From the NCBI GenBank assembly GCA_015069195.1, contig SVJA01000007.1, positions 45,825 to 109,824 on the forward strand: 64,000 nucleotides of DNA, read 5' to 3'. The DNA comes from Oscillospiraceae bacterium (GTDB taxonomy: Bacteria; Bacillota; Clostridia; UBA1212). The translations under genes and the position numbers were made by a program. Below, piece by piece: positions 24,259-35,128 of this stretch. Below the pieces are notes generated by a model. The model worked only from the letters and a program-made list of their open reading frames with translations, was not told the DNA's origin and ran no database searches. Numbering within the stretch: position 1 is the stretch's first letter; each line of letters opens with the position of its first letter.

Positions 24259-25541
24259 TATCTATCTCTCCTATTACTCTCAATTTTAACATTCAATCCG
24301 AGTTTTCGCAGATAGCAGAAAAACTCTCTTTCCAATTCAGCATCCTTTATCGTTCGTGTAATATTTATATAAAGATTTTCACCGTACGACAACACACCGC
24401 AGTTGTTCGGATTTTCCGAAGGAGCGCCGAGAACAAAATCCAAACGAGAAACATATTTACGCCATTCGTCCGGTGCAGAAACGTTTCCGAGATTTGAAAT
24501 TGTGATACATGATTTTCTCTCGCCGTTAAGGTTATAAACGGTTTTGATAACAAAATTTTTAATAAATAGCGGCATTATCTTAACAATAAATACTTTTTCG
24601 ATGCCTACATTTTTCGCAATCTTCGCCGCCATATTTTGCTTTGTAATGCCGAGTCCCATCTGGTGATGAACTGACTTTAAAATTTCCTCGAATGAATATT
24701 CTCCGAGTCGCGTGTCGATGCCGGGCGTGATATACAAAACAAAATTTCTGACGGTCTTACTGTCGAACATCTTGCGAAGGTTTATCGGAATGAGTACCTT
24801 TACACGCTTTTGTCTGCGTTTATTCGGAACCTGCCTGTTTTGGATATTTATAAGGCTCGCAATCATAACCGAAGCAATAAACGTCGTCAGTGTAACACCG
24901 TGTTTTTTCGCAAGTTTTAAAATCTCATCTGTTTTTATCAAACCGGTTATAAGATTGTTGTATCCGTCAAATTCTTTTACACCCTCCAATTGGAAAGCAT
25001 CATCGTCTTTTCTGGGAGCTTTTACCGGACCGTCATTTTTAAAGAAGCTATCCTCAAGTTCCGCTGGGTCGGGATCTTCTTCCACATCAAAAACACCGTC
25101 TGTACAAGGAATATTCTCACCGTACTTCAATCTCAAATATTCGGCTGTAAGAGATTTCAAGAAAATCAATCCGCCGTTTCCATCTGTAATCGCATGGAAG
25201 AATTCGCAGGCAATTCTGTTTTTATAGCAAATAACTCTTATCGCACACTTTCTGATATCATCAAAAGGCATTCTACTGAGCGGATGACTCTTTTCGTCCT
25301 GCACAACCGGAGGTTCTTTTAACTCTTCGATATAGTACCAGAACATACCGCGTCTTATACGAACAACCATGGAAGGAAAACGCCTTGCGGTTTTATTAAG
25401 CGCACGTTGCAAAACCTCCCTGTCAACCTCTTCGGTCAACGTAGCGGAAAGTCTGAAAATATTGCTCCAATTTCTTCTTTTGGCTGCCGGATATATTTTC
25501 GCGGCGTTATCAAGCCGCATCCAACGCAACTGTCTGTTCAT
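24258..25541 (-). CDS. Condensation/alcohol acetyltransferase-like protein
   Basis: 427 residues in the CoA-dependent acyltransferase superfamily (condensation-domain fold). The active-site motif HxxxDG is in CEFFHAITDGNGGL (His about 130). The N-terminus LRWMRLDNAAKIYPAA resembles alcohol O-acetyltransferase-like proteins. The C-terminal half has VKVLIPINLRKMFDSKTVRNF and SCITISNLGNV, which match the floor loop and latch area of the fold. Substrate unknown: an ester or lipid-linked product is possible. It is coupled to the zinc-ribbon membrane gene and divergent from relQ. Confidence 0.83.
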   Translation of the reverse strand: MNRQLRWMRLDNAAKIYPAAKRRNWSNIFRLSATLTEEVDREVLQRALNKTARRFPSMVVRIRRGMFWYYIEELKEPPVVQDEKSHPLSRMPFDDIRKCAIRVICYKNRIACEFFHAITDGNGGLIFLKSLTAEYLRLKYGENIPCTDGVFDVEEDPDPAELEDSFFKNDGPVKAPRKDDDAFQLEGVKEFDGYNNLITGLIKTDEILKLAKKHGVTLTTFIASVMIASLINIQNRQVPNKRRQKRVKVLIPINLRKMFDSKTVRNFVLYITPGIDTRLGEYSFEEILKSVHHQMGLGITKQNMAAKIAKNVGIEKVFIVKIMPLFIKNFVIKTVYNLNGERKSCITISNLGNVSAPDEWRKYVSRLDFVLGAPSENPNNCGVLSYGENLYINITRTIKDAELEREFFCYLRKLGLNVKIESNRRDR

Positions 25542-25614
25542 ATCGAATTTGTCCTTTAATTAAATTTCAATTCATTATATTTGTTTATTGTTGAGAAATC
25601 AACGATTTTTTACA

Positions 25615-25643
25615 TTGAATACAGTCGAAATTTTTGTTAATAT
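25615..25643 (+). promoter_or_regulatory. Promoter of the alarmone synthetase gene
   Basis: -35 TTGAAT (25615-25620), 17-base spacer, -10 TAATAT (25638-25643), giving a leader of about 28 bases. Confidence 0.55.
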
Positions 25644-25677
25644 TGTCGTATATTTAAACTACAAAAGGAAATGCAAA

Positions 25678-26364
25678 ATGAGTAAAGGCATTATAAAAGA
25701 AGAATATTTAAAAGACCCTCGACTTAAAGACTTTTTTGATGGAGAAACATCCGACTGGGCAAAGCAAAAAATACAGGAATACTCAAAGCTTATGGCATAT
25801 TACAAGTGTGCAATGATGGAAATAGAAACCAAGTTTAACGTTCTGAACGAAGATTACAGCTTAAAACATGAGCGTAACCCCATAAGCAGCATAAAATATC
25901 GTCTCAAAACACCATTCAGCATAAAAGAAAAGATGGAAAGAAAAGGTTTCCCCTTCTCTCTCGAGTCTATCGAGAAAAATCTTAACGATATCGCCGGAGT
26001 TCGTGTTGTATGCTCTTTCCCGCACGATGTTTACGCGCTTGCAGATGCGCTTTTGAGTCAGGATGACATTGTCCTTATCGAAAAAAAGGACTACATAGCA
26101 AATCCGAAAAAAAACGGCTACCGAAGCCTACATCTTATCGTGTCGGTACCGATTTTCCTTGCACACGAAAAAAGACGTATGAAAGTCGAAATACAGCTCA
26201 GAACTATCGCTATGGACTTCTGGGCAACTCTCGAACATCAGCTCTACTACAAAAAAGATACGACTTTTACCACAGAAATGATGGAAGAACTTGCAACCTG
26301 CGCCCACATGAGCGCAGAACTTGATGCACGAATGGACGCTCTGAGAGAACGGGCACAAGTGTGA
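25678..26364 (+). CDS. relQ: Small alarmone synthetase, RelQ type
   Basis: 228 residues, the size of single-domain (p)ppGpp synthetases. It transfers pyrophosphate from ATP to GDP/GTP under stress. The synthetase core is visible: NPISSIKYRLKTPFSIKEKM, then NLNDIAGVRVVCSFPHDVY, KKDYIANPKKNGYRSLHLIV (G-loop and substrate-binding Tyr) and VEIQLRTIAMDFWATLEHQLYYKK. No hydrolase, TGS or ACT domain, so not a full Rel. Start at 25678, where AAAAGG lies upstream; the longer frame includes promoter sequence. Divergent from the acyltransferase, convergent with hemW. Confidence 0.93.
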   Translation: MSKGIIKEEYLKDPRLKDFFDGETSDWAKQKIQEYSKLMAYYKCAMMEIETKFNVLNEDYSLKHERNPISSIKYRLKTPFSIKEKMERKGFPFSLESIEKNLNDIAGVRVVCSFPHDVYALADALLSQDDIVLIEKKDYIANPKKNGYRSLHLIVSVPIFLAHEKRRMKVEIQLRTIAMDFWATLEHQLYYKKDTTFTTEMMEELATCAHMSAELDARMDALRERAQV

Positions 26365-26392
26365 TTCTATTATAAAGACTATAACAATAACC

Positions 26393-26424
26393 CCTCCCTG
26401 CAAAGATTATCTTTTGCAAGGAGG
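26393..26424 (-). terminator. Terminator between relQ and hemW
   Basis: Arms CCTCCTTGCAAA and TTTGCAGGGAGG on the minus strand pair with one G-U pair around AGATAATC. On the plus strand that pair becomes a C-A mismatch, so it favours ending the hemW transcript. It also lies just beyond the relQ stop. Confidence 0.7.
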
Positions 26425-26453
26425 AGAAATTTATTCATGTTTGCTGATTAAAT

Positions 26454-27593
26454 TTATATAAATTCACGAAAAACATCATTTCCGAAGTCAAGACCTTTTT
26501 CGGTCAAAGCAAAATTGCCGATTTCATTTTCTTCGACAAGACCTTGATCTTTCAGACGCTTTAAATTCTCCCAAAAAACGTCTATATAATCACAACCGAA
26601 TCTCTCATAAAACAATTCTCTTGACAGACCGTCAGCCATTCTGAAACCGAGCATCATAAATTCGTTCATCATATCATCTTTAGTCAACACGATTTCATCG
26701 CAAATTTTATTGTTACCTTTTATGTATTCGCAAAAATCATCTGTATTATTAAAACGTTTTCCGCCGTATAGAGAAGCCGCACCGAGACCGAATCCCAGAT
26801 ATTCCCCGCCTACCCAATAACGGATATTGTGCTGACACTCTTTGCCTTCTTTGGCAAAGTTTGACAGTTCGTACTGCTTGTAACCTTTTTTGGCAAGATA
26901 CTCTCTGCAAAGTTTATACATTGCCCTGTCATCTGCATCGGAAGGTTCGTTTATATCTCCCCTTGAAATCATTTCTTCAAGTTTCGTATCAGGCTCAATT
27001 ATAAGGCTGTATGCAGAAATATGACTCGGTTTTAAATCTGTTACAACGCTTAAAGTGTCCTCAAACTGCTCTTTTGTCTGTCCGGGAATGCCGAATATCA
27101 AATCCACATTAGTATTGTCAAAACCGGCATTTTTTGCATTCTTATACGCATCTTTGAATTCTTCGAACGTATGAATTCTTCCCATACTCTTCAAAAGTCC
27201 ATTATCGGCTGATTGCAATCCGAAACTTATTCGATTAATACCGGCATTTTTGTAACCGATAAAATCCTCGGCACATGCCGTTCCGGGATTAATTTCTATG
27301 GACACTTCGGCATCCTGCCGGATACCGAAGTGTCGCCGCAGATGCTGCATAAGCTGTTCAATACGCGCAGCACCTGCGAGTGACGGCGTACCGCCACCGA
27401 TAAATACTGAGCGCACCGGTACGCCGTCACACTTTGCGGCGCTCTTTTCTATCTCGTCAAAAAGCGCCGCAAAGTACGCATCAAAATGCGATTCCCTGCC
27501 TGAAAAGGACAGAAAATCGCAATAAATACATTTTGATTTGCAAAACGGTATATGAATATATAAAGCTAAATCACGTATCGAGTTTGAGTACAC
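26454..27593 (-). CDS. hemW: HemW-type radical SAM protein
   Basis: 379 residues. HemW is a radical SAM heme chaperone related to coproporphyrinogen III oxidase HemN. The cluster motif is [15 protein letters not shown] (CxxxCxxC) near the N-terminus, followed by [28 protein letters not shown] and [14 protein letters not shown]. The start is a GTG at 27593, nine bases after AGGAGG, both inside the last codons of lepA (23-base overlap). The lepA-hemW order is conserved in Firmicutes. Confidence 0.93.
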   Translation of the reverse strand: MYSNSIRDLALYIHIPFCKSKCIYCDFLSFSGRESHFDAYFAALFDEIEKSAAKCDGVPVRSVFIGGGTPSLAGAARIEQLMQHLRRHFGIRQDAEVSIEINPGTACAEDFIGYKNAGINRISFGLQSADNGLLKSMGRIHTFEEFKDAYKNAKNAGFDNTNVDLIFGIPGQTKEQFEDTLSVVTDLKPSHISAYSLIIEPDTKLEEMISRGDINEPSDADDRAMYKLCREYLAKKGYKQYELSNFAKEGKECQHNIRYWVGGEYLGFGLGAASLYGGKRFNNTDDFCEYIKGNNKICDEIVLTKDDMMNEFMMLGFRMADGLSRELFYERFGCDYIDVFWENLKRLKDQGLVEENEIGNFALTEKGLDFGNDVFREFI

Positions 27594-29379
27594 TTAAGAA
27601 AGCCTCCTGGGGAACTTCTACGCTGCCGAACTGGCGCATACGTTTCTTACCTTCCTTCTGCTTTTCGAGAAGTTTCTTTTTACGGGTAATATCTCCGCCG
27701 TAACACTTCGCCAAAACGTCTTTACGGTAAGCACGAACGGTTTCACGTGCAATGACTTTGCCACCGATACAAGCCTGAATCGGAACTTCAAACTGATGTC
27801 TCGGAATTGTCTCCTTGAGTTTTTCCGCAATGCGTCTGCCACGCGAATATGCCTTGTCCTCATGCACAATAAACGAAAGTGCATCGACAATTTCGTTATT
27901 TAGCATTATGTCAAGTTTTACAAGTTTTGACTTTTTGTATCCTGCAAGCTCGTAGTCCAAAGAAGCATAACCTCTTGTACGTGATTTCAGCGCGTCAAAG
28001 TAGTCGTATATGACTTCGTTCAGAGGAATTTCGTATGTGATAACAACACGTGTATCCTCGATGTAGTCCATATTTATAAATGTACCGCGACGCTCTGTAG
28101 TAAGCTCCATGATATTTCCGACATACTCTGTAGGAGTCATTATGGACGCTTTCACTATCGGTTCTTCGATGTAGTCTATCTCAGCAGGATTCGGCATATT
28201 TGTCGGATTGTCCAGAGTCACAACATCGCCGTTCATTTTGTATATTTTGTAAATAACACTCGGGGTTGTTGCGATAAGGTCAATGTTATATTCTCTTGAA
28301 AGTCTCTCCTGAATGATTTCCATGTGGAGAAGTCCCAAGAAACCGCAACGGAAACCAAAGCCGAGTGCCTGTGATGTTTCAGGTTCAAATTCGAGTGCCG
28401 CATCGTTTAATTTAAGTTTAAACAAAGCATCTCTTAAATCTTCGTAGTCTCCACCGTCAATAGGATACACACCGCAGTAAACCATCGGTTGAACGTCTTT
28501 GTATCCCGGGAGAGGTTCTGCTGCCGGATTTTCTGCCAATGTTACCGTATCACCGACTTTTGCATCGTGAATATCTTTTATACTTGCTGCGATATAACCT
28601 ACCTCACCTGCATAAAGCGCATCGCTTTGTACAAACGAACCTGGCTTAAGCCATCCGAGTTCCGTTATCGGATACTCTTTTCCGGTAGACATAAGGCGTA
28701 TTGTGTCGCCTTTTTTCACGCATCCGTCAACGACTCTCATATAGATAATTACGCCTTTGTATGCATCATAGTAAGAGTCGAAAATAAGTCCTTTGAGAGG
28801 TCCGTCAGGATTTCCCGAAGGTGCGGGAACATTCTTTGCTACGGCTTCCAAAACGTCCTCTATACCGATACCTACTTTTGCCGATATAAGCGGTGCATCA
28901 TCTGCCGGGAGACCTATGATGTCTTCTATTTCTCTTTTAACGACATCAGGCTGAGCCGACGGAAGGTCTATTTTGTTTATTACAGGAACAACTTCAAGGT
29001 TGCTGTCTACCGCCTGGTAGACATTTGCAAGTGTCTGCGCCTCTATACCCTGAGCCGCATCCACTACCAACACAGCGCCTTCGCAGGCAGCCAAAGCTCT
29101 CGACACCTCATAGTTAAAGTCAACGTGACCGGGAGTGTCTATCAGGTTGAAAACATATTCCTGACCGTCTTTAGCTTTGTAATTAAGTCTTACCGATTGG
29201 GCTTTTATCGTGATGCCCCTTTCACGTTCAATGTCCATATTGTCAAGAACTTGCTCTTCCATCTCGCGTTTTGTAAGTACACCGGTAAGCTCAAGTATTC
29301 TGTCCGCCAAAGTGGACTTACCGTGGTCAATATGAGCTATAATACAAAAATTTCTTATATTTTTCTGTTTATCGTGCAT
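27571..29379 (-). CDS. lepA: Elongation factor 4 (LepA)
   Basis: 602 residues, standard LepA length from this start. Ribosome-bound translational GTPase that acts on stalled or mistranslocated ribosomes. G1 [16 protein letters not shown]2 [12 protein letters not shown]3 DTPGHVDF, G4 NKIDLP, G5 SAKVGIGI. The LepA-specific C-terminal domain follows ([21 protein letters not shown] and later [22 protein letters not shown]). ATG 29379 lies within the last codons of spoIIP (11-base overlap); the frame is open 22 codons further upstream. Confidence 0.98.
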   Translation of the reverse strand: MHDKQKNIRNFCIIAHIDHGKSTLADRILELTGVLTKREMEEQVLDNMDIERERGITIKAQSVRLNYKAKDGQEYVFNLIDTPGHVDFNYEVSRALAACEGAVLVVDAAQGIEAQTLANVYQAVDSNLEVVPVINKIDLPSAQPDVVKREIEDIIGLPADDAPLISAKVGIGIEDVLEAVAKNVPAPSGNPDGPLKGLIFDSYYDAYKGVIIYMRVVDGCVKKGDTIRLMSTGKEYPITELGWLKPGSFVQSDALYAGEVGYIAASIKDIHDAKVGDTVTLAENPAAEPLPGYKDVQPMVYCGVYPIDGGDYEDLRDALFKLKLNDAALEFEPETSQALGFGFRCGFLGLLHMEIIQERLSREYNIDLIATTPSVIYKIYKMNGDVVTLDNPTNMPNPAEIDYIEEPIVKASIMTPTEYVGNIMELTTERRGTFINMDYIEDTRVVITYEIPLNEVIYDYFDALKSRTRGYASLDYELAGYKKSKLVKLDIMLNNEIVDALSFIVHEDKAYSRGRRIAEKLKETIPRHQFEVPIQACIGGKVIARETVRAYRKDVLAKCYGGDITRKKKLLEKQKEGKKRMRQFGSVEVPQEAFLSVLKLDT

Positions 29380-30664
29380 TATGTCCGTATACCTCTCCCA
29401 ATGCTTCGGCAAATACCGAGGCTGTATTTTCTGCTTCTGTGACATAGTTTCCGCTGAAACCTATCTCTACAAGCAATCCTTTGTTTGCATAATCAGACAA
29501 ATAGTTGTCCTTTCTGAGCGTCATATATCTCGTTATACCCGGAACCTTTTGTTCCATCTTTTCAATCAACAACATAGCAAGTTTCATATTATCTTCTCTG
29601 TTGTCATTATCTACATAACAACCTGTCCCCATTACAAATGTTATCGGGGCATAAGACTTACCCTCGCAAGACACTGTCGGTCCGCTCTTTTTACCGCCTT
29701 CGTTATATGAGTCACGGTGTATATCGACAACAAGATCCACGGTCGGATTTTCAGCCAATTTCTTTTTAAGCAACGATTCAGATGCGGTATATGCATTATT
29801 ATAATCGACATCGTTTTTGGTTATATCGTTAAGAACACTTACTCCGTATTTATTTTTAAGTATATCCGTTATCTTGTTTCCGCAGGCAATTACGTTTTTC
29901 GAACTGTCATCGGTATTATTCTGCTTTAACGCATACTTGTCATTTTCGGTCACACAGTAACTTTCGGAAGTATGTGTATAATAAAGCATTACAGTCGGTG
30001 AATTATCCTCGTACATAGGAATAGCCAGTGGGGTTTTAAGGTACTCCTTCAAATCAAACTCCGGAACTTTTGACGGATTCTGTATCAAAAGCGGTCCGTA
30101 TCTAAAGTCCTCAGAAGCTTTTACTATCATCTTACCGCTGTATTGGTCAATCAGTACACCGGCAGGCACGGAATCAGCTCCGTCTATCAACAACTCCGAG
30201 TGATAACTGTCACCGTTGAGCACAAACTGGTAATATTTGTAGTTTACACTGTCCTTTTTGTCATCTGTCGGAACTTTGTTATCAGAAACCGGCGTTTCTG
30301 TTTCCGTACTTTTGCCTTGAATATAATTCTTCACGTTGTATTCGTGATTTATATATCCTGCAAGAGACGGCGATATGGATGACATCATCATATTGTCACC
30401 GGCAATATATTTAGATACAAATGTTTCAAGTTCGCCGTCATCAGTCGCACCCGAATATATTTCGGAATATTGTGTCGACGATGCGGCGCCTGCGTTCGAG
30501 AGAATGTCTCTCAATGCATAAGAACCTTCTTTCTGTACACTGCTTCGTCCGGCAAAGCAAAAAAGTACTGCAAGCATTACAAATTCAGCAACAAATGCAA
30601 CTATTATCAGTTTTGTATTAAAGTGTGATTTTAAATCCTTTAATAATTCATTTTTATCTTTCAA
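29369..30664 (-). CDS. spoIIP: Stage II sporulation protein P
   Basis: 431 residues. SpoIIP is the amidase/endopeptidase of the DMP machine that thins septal peptidoglycan during engulfment. One N-terminal membrane anchor ([21 protein letters not shown]), an extracytoplasmic linker, then the amidase domain: [14 protein letters not shown] (zinc His and Glu region), [28 protein letters not shown], and [12 protein letters not shown] with the catalytic Glu. The start is a TTG with GAGGAG eight bases upstream; TTGA overlaps the stop of the upstream activase gene. Confidence 0.93.
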   Translation of the reverse strand: MKDKNELLKDLKSHFNTKLIIVAFVAEFVMLAVLFCFAGRSSVQKEGSYALRDILSNAGAASSTQYSEIYSGATDDGELETFVSKYIAGDNMMMSSISPSLAGYINHEYNVKNYIQGKSTETETPVSDNKVPTDDKKDSVNYKYYQFVLNGDSYHSELLIDGADSVPAGVLIDQYSGKMIVKASEDFRYGPLLIQNPSKVPEFDLKEYLKTPLAIPMYEDNSPTVMLYYTHTSESYCVTENDKYALKQNNTDDSSKNVIACGNKITDILKNKYGVSVLNDITKNDVDYNNAYTASESLLKKKLAENPTVDLVVDIHRDSYNEGGKKSGPTVSCEGKSYAPITFVMGTGCYVDNDNREDNMKLAMLLIEKMEQKVPGITRYMTLRKDNYLSDYANKGLLVEIGFSGNYVTEAENTASVFAEALGEVYGHNAR

Positions 30665-33600
30665 GATTGACTCTCCTCTTTGATTTTATCGAAAGCAGAT
30701 GAAAGCATAAGTCTTATACGGTTAAGCTGATTTACTTCGCTCGCACCCGGATCATAGTCCACAGCCACGATATTTGACTCAGGATATTTTCTTCTGAGTG
30801 CTTTTATCATACCCTTACCTGTAACGTGATTAGGTAAGCATGCAAACGGCTGCATACAAATAATATTCGGTGCACCCGAGTGAATGAGCTCTATCATCTC
30901 TGCAGTAAGGAGCCAGCCTTCACCTGTACAGTTACCTAAATCAAGAACTTCGCTTGCCATCTCCGCCATTTTATATATATTACACGGAGGTTCAAATCTT
31001 TCACTCTTTTCGAGTGCATCACGCATCGGTTTTCTGTAAAGCTCTATTGCCTTTATTATAGCCGTAGAAATAACCGAACTTTTCTTTGTTCCGGCAAGCT
31101 TTTTATGCTTATATATATTATCGTATGCCGAATACATAAAGAAGTCTGCCATATCAGGCATAACTGCCTCCGCGCCTTCGGATTCTACGATATCTACCGC
31201 AAAATTATTTGCCGTAGGATGGAATTTCACAAGAATTTCCCCTACCAGACCTACACGCGGCTTCTTTATGTTAAGTATCGGAAGTCTGTCAAAATCTCTT
31301 ACAATGAGTTTTACATTTCTTCTGAACTCAGAGAAACTACCCTTTGCAACAGCCTTTTTACAAATATCTCTCCACTTTGAATGGAGCGCATTTGCACTTC
31401 CAGGGTCTGCCTCATAAGGACGAACTCTGTAAAGAACTCGCATAAACAAATCACCGTAGCATATCGCCATAACGGCTTTGTTCAACAACTTCGCAGTTAC
31501 TTTAAATCCGGAGTTTGATTCAAGTCCGGATGCACTGAGCGATATTACGGGAATATGTCCGTAACCCATATCTTTCAAAGCTTTTCGTATGAATGCTATG
31601 TAGTTTGTCGCACGACAACCTCCGCCTGTCTGTGTTATCAGCAAAGCAAGATTATCAAGGTCATATTTACCGGATTTTATAGCTTCAACAAACTGTCCGA
31701 CTACAAGTATAGACGGATAACAAGCGTCGTTATTTACGTATTTAAGGCCTTCCTCCACGGCTCCTCTGTCGTTTGAAGGAAGTACGACCATATTGTAGCC
31801 TTCACTGGTAAATGCATCTACAAGCATATCAAAATGAATCGGTGACATCTGCGGTGCAAGAATTGTATATTTCTTTTTCATATCCGTCGTAAACTCGACC
31901 TTCGGAAGTGCGTAACCCTTATCCTCGGTCTGCGTTCTGCCGCTTGCGTCTCGCTCTTCAAGTGCAGCCTTCAAAGAACGTATTCTGATTCTGACCGCAC
32001 CTAAGTTTGTACCCTCGTCGATTTTAAGACAAGTGTAGATGTTGTTATTCGATTCAAGTATTTCATTCACCTGATCTGTTGTAACGGCATCAAGTCCGCA
32101 ACCGAACGAGTTTAGCTGTATAAGCTCTGTATTCGGTGTATGTTTTACATAATCTGCCGCGCGGTAAAGTCTCGAGTGGTACGCCCACTGGTTTACTACT
32201 CTGATAGGTGTTTCGAGTTCGCCGAGCATTGATACACTATCCTCGGTAAGAACTGCGATATTGTATGATGTAATAAGCTCCGGAATTCCGTGATTTATCT
32301 CAGGGTCAAGGTGATACGGACGTCCTGCAAGTACTACTGTTCTGATGTTATGTTCTTTTGCATAAGCAATAGCCCCCTGAGCCTCTGCTGCTACGTCGTT
32401 ATGGAACTTTTCATCTTCGGCATAGGCTTTCTCCGATGCCGCAAGTATCTCTTTTTTAGTGATTCCGAGCGACGCCAATTCTTCACAGAGTCTTTCTTCA
32501 AGACGTTTTCTGTCATCATACGGCAGGAACGGATTCATATAGTTTATTTTCTTTTCCTCAAGTATATCCATATTTGCACGGATAACTTCCGGGTAAGAAG
32601 TTACGATAGGACAGTTGTAATGATTATTTGCCTTTTCGTCTTTGTACCTCTCATAAGGTATACAGGGATAGAAAATGTTCTCTACACCCTTTTCTACAAG
32701 ATTCATTATGTGTCCGTGAACAAGCTTTCCGGGATAACACACAGACTCGGACGGCATTGTTTCCATACCGAGTTTAAATATATCCTTTGAACTCTGGTCA
32801 GACAATACTACTCTGTAACCGAGAACAGTAAAGAACGTAAACCAGAACGGATAGTTTTCGTACATATTGAGAACGCGGGGAATACCTATTGTACCTCTTG
32901 CCTTATCCGCAGCAATAGGCTCATAATCAAACAATCTCTTATATTTGTACGCAAAAAGATTCGGGACATCGCTCTTCTTTTCACTCTTTATGCCCCCCTC
33001 GCCTCTTTCGCAACGGTTACCCGTTATGAAGCTCTTACCGTTTGAGAATTTGTTTATAGTGAGCAAGCAGTTATTAGCGCATCTTCCGCAACGAGCCTTT
33101 ACAATATTTGTAGTTATCATCGATGCGTCTTCAATTGACAGGAGTGTTGTTTTCTTATCCTCGCTGTAACGCTGTTTTGCAATAAGCGCACAGCCGTACG
33201 CACCCATAAGTCCTGCAACATCAGGTCTTACAGCCTCTCTGCCGGATATAATTTCGAAACATCTGAGAACCGCATCATTATAGAATGTACCGCCTTGTAC
33301 GATTATCTTGCTTCCCATCTCAGCCGGGTCTTTTATTTTAATAACCTTAGTAAGTGCATTCTTTATTACAGAGTACGACAAACCGGCTGAAATATCGGCA
33401 ACCGAAGCGCCTTCTTTCTGAGCCTGCTTTACTCTTGAATTCATAAATACCGTGCATCGAGAACCGAGGTCAACCGGTTTTTCACCGTGCAATGCCTCTT
33501 TTGCAAACGATGTAACGTCCATTCCGAGTGATGTCGCAAATGCCTCAATAAAAGAACCGCAACCCGAAGAACAAGCCTCGTTAAGCATAATGCTCTGGAT

Positions 33601-34935
33601 AACGCCGTCACGGACTTTAAGACATTTCATATCCTGACCGCCGATATCAAGTATGAACTCAACACCGGGAAGGAATTTTTCAGCAGCTCTGTAATGCGCA
33701 ATAGTCTCAATCTCGCCCTCATCGACACCGAGTGAAGATTTTATGAGACCCTCACCGTAACCGGTTACGGCACTGTAAACAATCTCAGCACCCTCGGGAA
33801 GTCTTGAATAAGCGTCCTTTAATATTGACAAAGCGGAATTGAACGGGCTGCCGTAATTGCTACCGTACCATGAGTGAAGTATCTCGTCATTTTCACCCAT
33901 AAGCACAGCCTTTGTCGTGGTAGAACCGGCGTCTATTCCGAAGAAACATTTTCCTTTGTATGTGGAAATATCGCCTCTCGGAGCTTTCTCCGCATCGTGT
34001 CTTTCTTTAAACTCTTTGTAATCCTCTTCGTTTTCAAAAAGCGGTGCAAGTCTGACAACTTCTTCGCTCTTTGTTTCAAATATTTTAGGAAGTCTTGTTA
34101 TGACTTCTGCAATCGGTAAAGCTCTGTACTTCTCAGAAACAAAAGCACAACCCATAGCAACAAAAAGATGTGAATTTTTAGGAAATACTACATCATCGTC
34201 TGTAAGTTTAAGAGTATCAATAAATCTTGCACGAAGCTCTGACAAATAATTAAGAGGTCCACCTAAAAAAGCAACCTTTCCTTTTATCTGACGACCGCAC
34301 GCAAGACCGCTTATCGTCTGGTTTACAACAGACTGGAATATCGATGCCGCAATATCCTCTTTAGCCGCACCCTCATTGAGAAGAGGCTGGATATCAGTTT
34401 TCGCAAAAACACCGCAACGAGCTGCAATCGGATATATTGTCGTATGCTTTTTAGCAAACTCATTAAGTCCCATAGCATCTGTCTTAAGAAGGATAGCCAT
34501 CTGGTCAACAAATGCACCTGTACCGCCTGCGCAAGTACCATTCATACGTTGCTCGACAGGATTATCAAAGAACGTAATCTTTGCATCCTCTCCGCCGAGC
34601 TCTATGGCAACATTTGTCTCGGGGATCAAGCACTTTACAGCCTCTGCAGATGCGATAACTTCCTGAACAAAAGGAAGAACAAGCCAATCAGCAACAAGCA
34701 TACCGCCGGAACCCGTAACGGCAAATGTAGCATCATAATCTTTGTATATCTCAAGGGCATCTCCCAATATTTCGTAAATCGTCTTTCTTATATCAGAAAA
34801 ATGTCTTTGGTACTTACTGTAAATCAAATTACCGTCATCGTCAATAACTGCAATTTTTACAGTGGTTGAGCCGACATCAAGACCTATATGTAAAACAGAT
34901 TTTTTGTTTTCTTTTATCAAATCATCCTGTCCCAT
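30661..34935 (-). CDS. Giant BcrA/D-type activase with DUF2229
   Basis: 1424 residues, two tandem ASKHA ATPase modules plus a 2-hydroxyacyl-CoA dehydratase-like half. Module 1 begins [17 protein letters not shown], with [16 protein letters not shown]; module 2 begins [16 protein letters not shown], with [15 protein letters not shown]. The Cys in these two loops correspond to the [4Fe-4S] ligands of HgdC-type activators. A Cys cluster ([10 protein letters not shown]) precedes a DUF2229 region (about 690-900), and the C-terminal part has [21 protein letters not shown]. Such proteins drive ATP-dependent, oxygen-sensitive electron transfer; the acceptor is unknown. Start at 34935 with GGAGG six bases upstream. 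First gene of the spoIIP-lepA-hemW chain. Confidence 0.93.
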   Translation of the reverse strand: MGQDDLIKENKKSVLHIGLDVGSTTVKIAVIDDDGNLIYSKYQRHFSDIRKTIYEILGDALEIYKDYDATFAVTGSGGMLVADWLVLPFVQEVIASAEAVKCLIPETNVAIELGGEDAKITFFDNPVEQRMNGTCAGGTGAFVDQMAILLKTDAMGLNEFAKKHTTIYPIAARCGVFAKTDIQPLLNEGAAKEDIAASIFQSVVNQTISGLACGRQIKGKVAFLGGPLNYLSELRARFIDTLKLTDDDVVFPKNSHLFVAMGCAFVSEKYRALPIAEVITRLPKIFETKSEEVVRLAPLFENEEDYKEFKERHDAEKAPRGDISTYKGKCFFGIDAGSTTTKAVLMGENDEILHSWYGSNYGSPFNSALSILKDAYSRLPEGAEIVYSAVTGYGEGLIKSSLGVDEGEIETIAHYRAAEKFLPGVEFILDIGGQDMKCLKVRDGVIQSIMLNEACSSGCGSFIEAFATSLGMDVTSFAKEALHGEKPVDLGSRCTVFMNSRVKQAQKEGASVADISAGLSYSVIKNALTKVIKIKDPAEMGSKIIVQGGTFYNDAVLRCFEIISGREAVRPDVAGLMGAYGCALIAKQRYSEDKKTTLLSIEDASMITTNIVKARCGRCANNCLLTINKFSNGKSFITGNRCERGEGGIKSEKKSDVPNLFAYKYKRLFDYEPIAADKARGTIGIPRVLNMYENYPFWFTFFTVLGYRVVLSDQSSKDIFKLGMETMPSESVCYPGKLVHGHIMNLVEKGVENIFYPCIPYERYKDEKANNHYNCPIVTSYPEVIRANMDILEEKKINYMNPFLPYDDRKRLEERLCEELASLGITKKEILAASEKAYAEDEKFHNDVAAEAQGAIAYAKEHNIRTVVLAGRPYHLDPEINHGIPELITSYNIAVLTEDSVSMLGELETPIRVVNQWAYHSRLYRAADYVKHTPNTELIQLNSFGCGLDAVTTDQVNEILESNNNIYTCLKIDEGTNLGAVRIRIRSLKAALEERDASGRTQTEDKGYALPKVEFTTDMKKKYTILAPQMSPIHFDMLVDAFTSEGYNMVVLPSNDRGAVEEGLKYVNNDACYPSILVVGQFVEAIKSGKYDLDNLALLITQTGGGCRATNYIAFIRKALKDMGYGHIPVISLSASGLESNSGFKVTAKLLNKAVMAICYGDLFMRVLYRVRPYEADPGSANALHSKWRDICKKAVAKGSFSEFRRNVKLIVRDFDRLPILNIKKPRVGLVGEILVKFHPTANNFAVDIVESEGAEAVMPDMADFFMYSAYDNIYKHKKLAGTKKSSVISTAIIKAIELYRKPMRDALEKSERFEPPCNIYKMAEMASEVLDLGNCTGEGWLLTAEMIELIHSGAPNIICMQPFACLPNHVTGKGMIKALRRKYPESNIVAVDYDPGASEVNQLNRIRLMLSSAFDKIKEESQS

Positions 34936-35092
34936 CAATTGCCTCCGTAATATTAAAAACATCTATTGTATATCAATTTCATCAAAAAACATAACACGCC
35001 AATTTAACTTATTCATTATAAAATTTTTATATGTAAAAGTCAAAAATTTTAATGTGCTTTTTTATTAATTTTCTGAAAATTATTACATAAAA

Positions 35093-35122
35093 AAGCGCGT
35101 GAAACCATATTGTTCCACACGC
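35093..35122 (-). terminator. Terminator of the beta-helix lipoprotein gene
   Basis: Minus strand: GCGTG and CACGC form the base, with imperfect G-U pairing above, followed by GCTTTTTTATG. Seven bases after the stop at 35129. Confidence 0.65.
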
Positions 35123-35128
35123 CTGTTT

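Noticed and set aside
28489..29442. 317-codon plus-strand frame
   Set aside because: Lies wholly antisense to lepA, whose motifs are unmistakable; composition reflects the third-position pattern of lepA.
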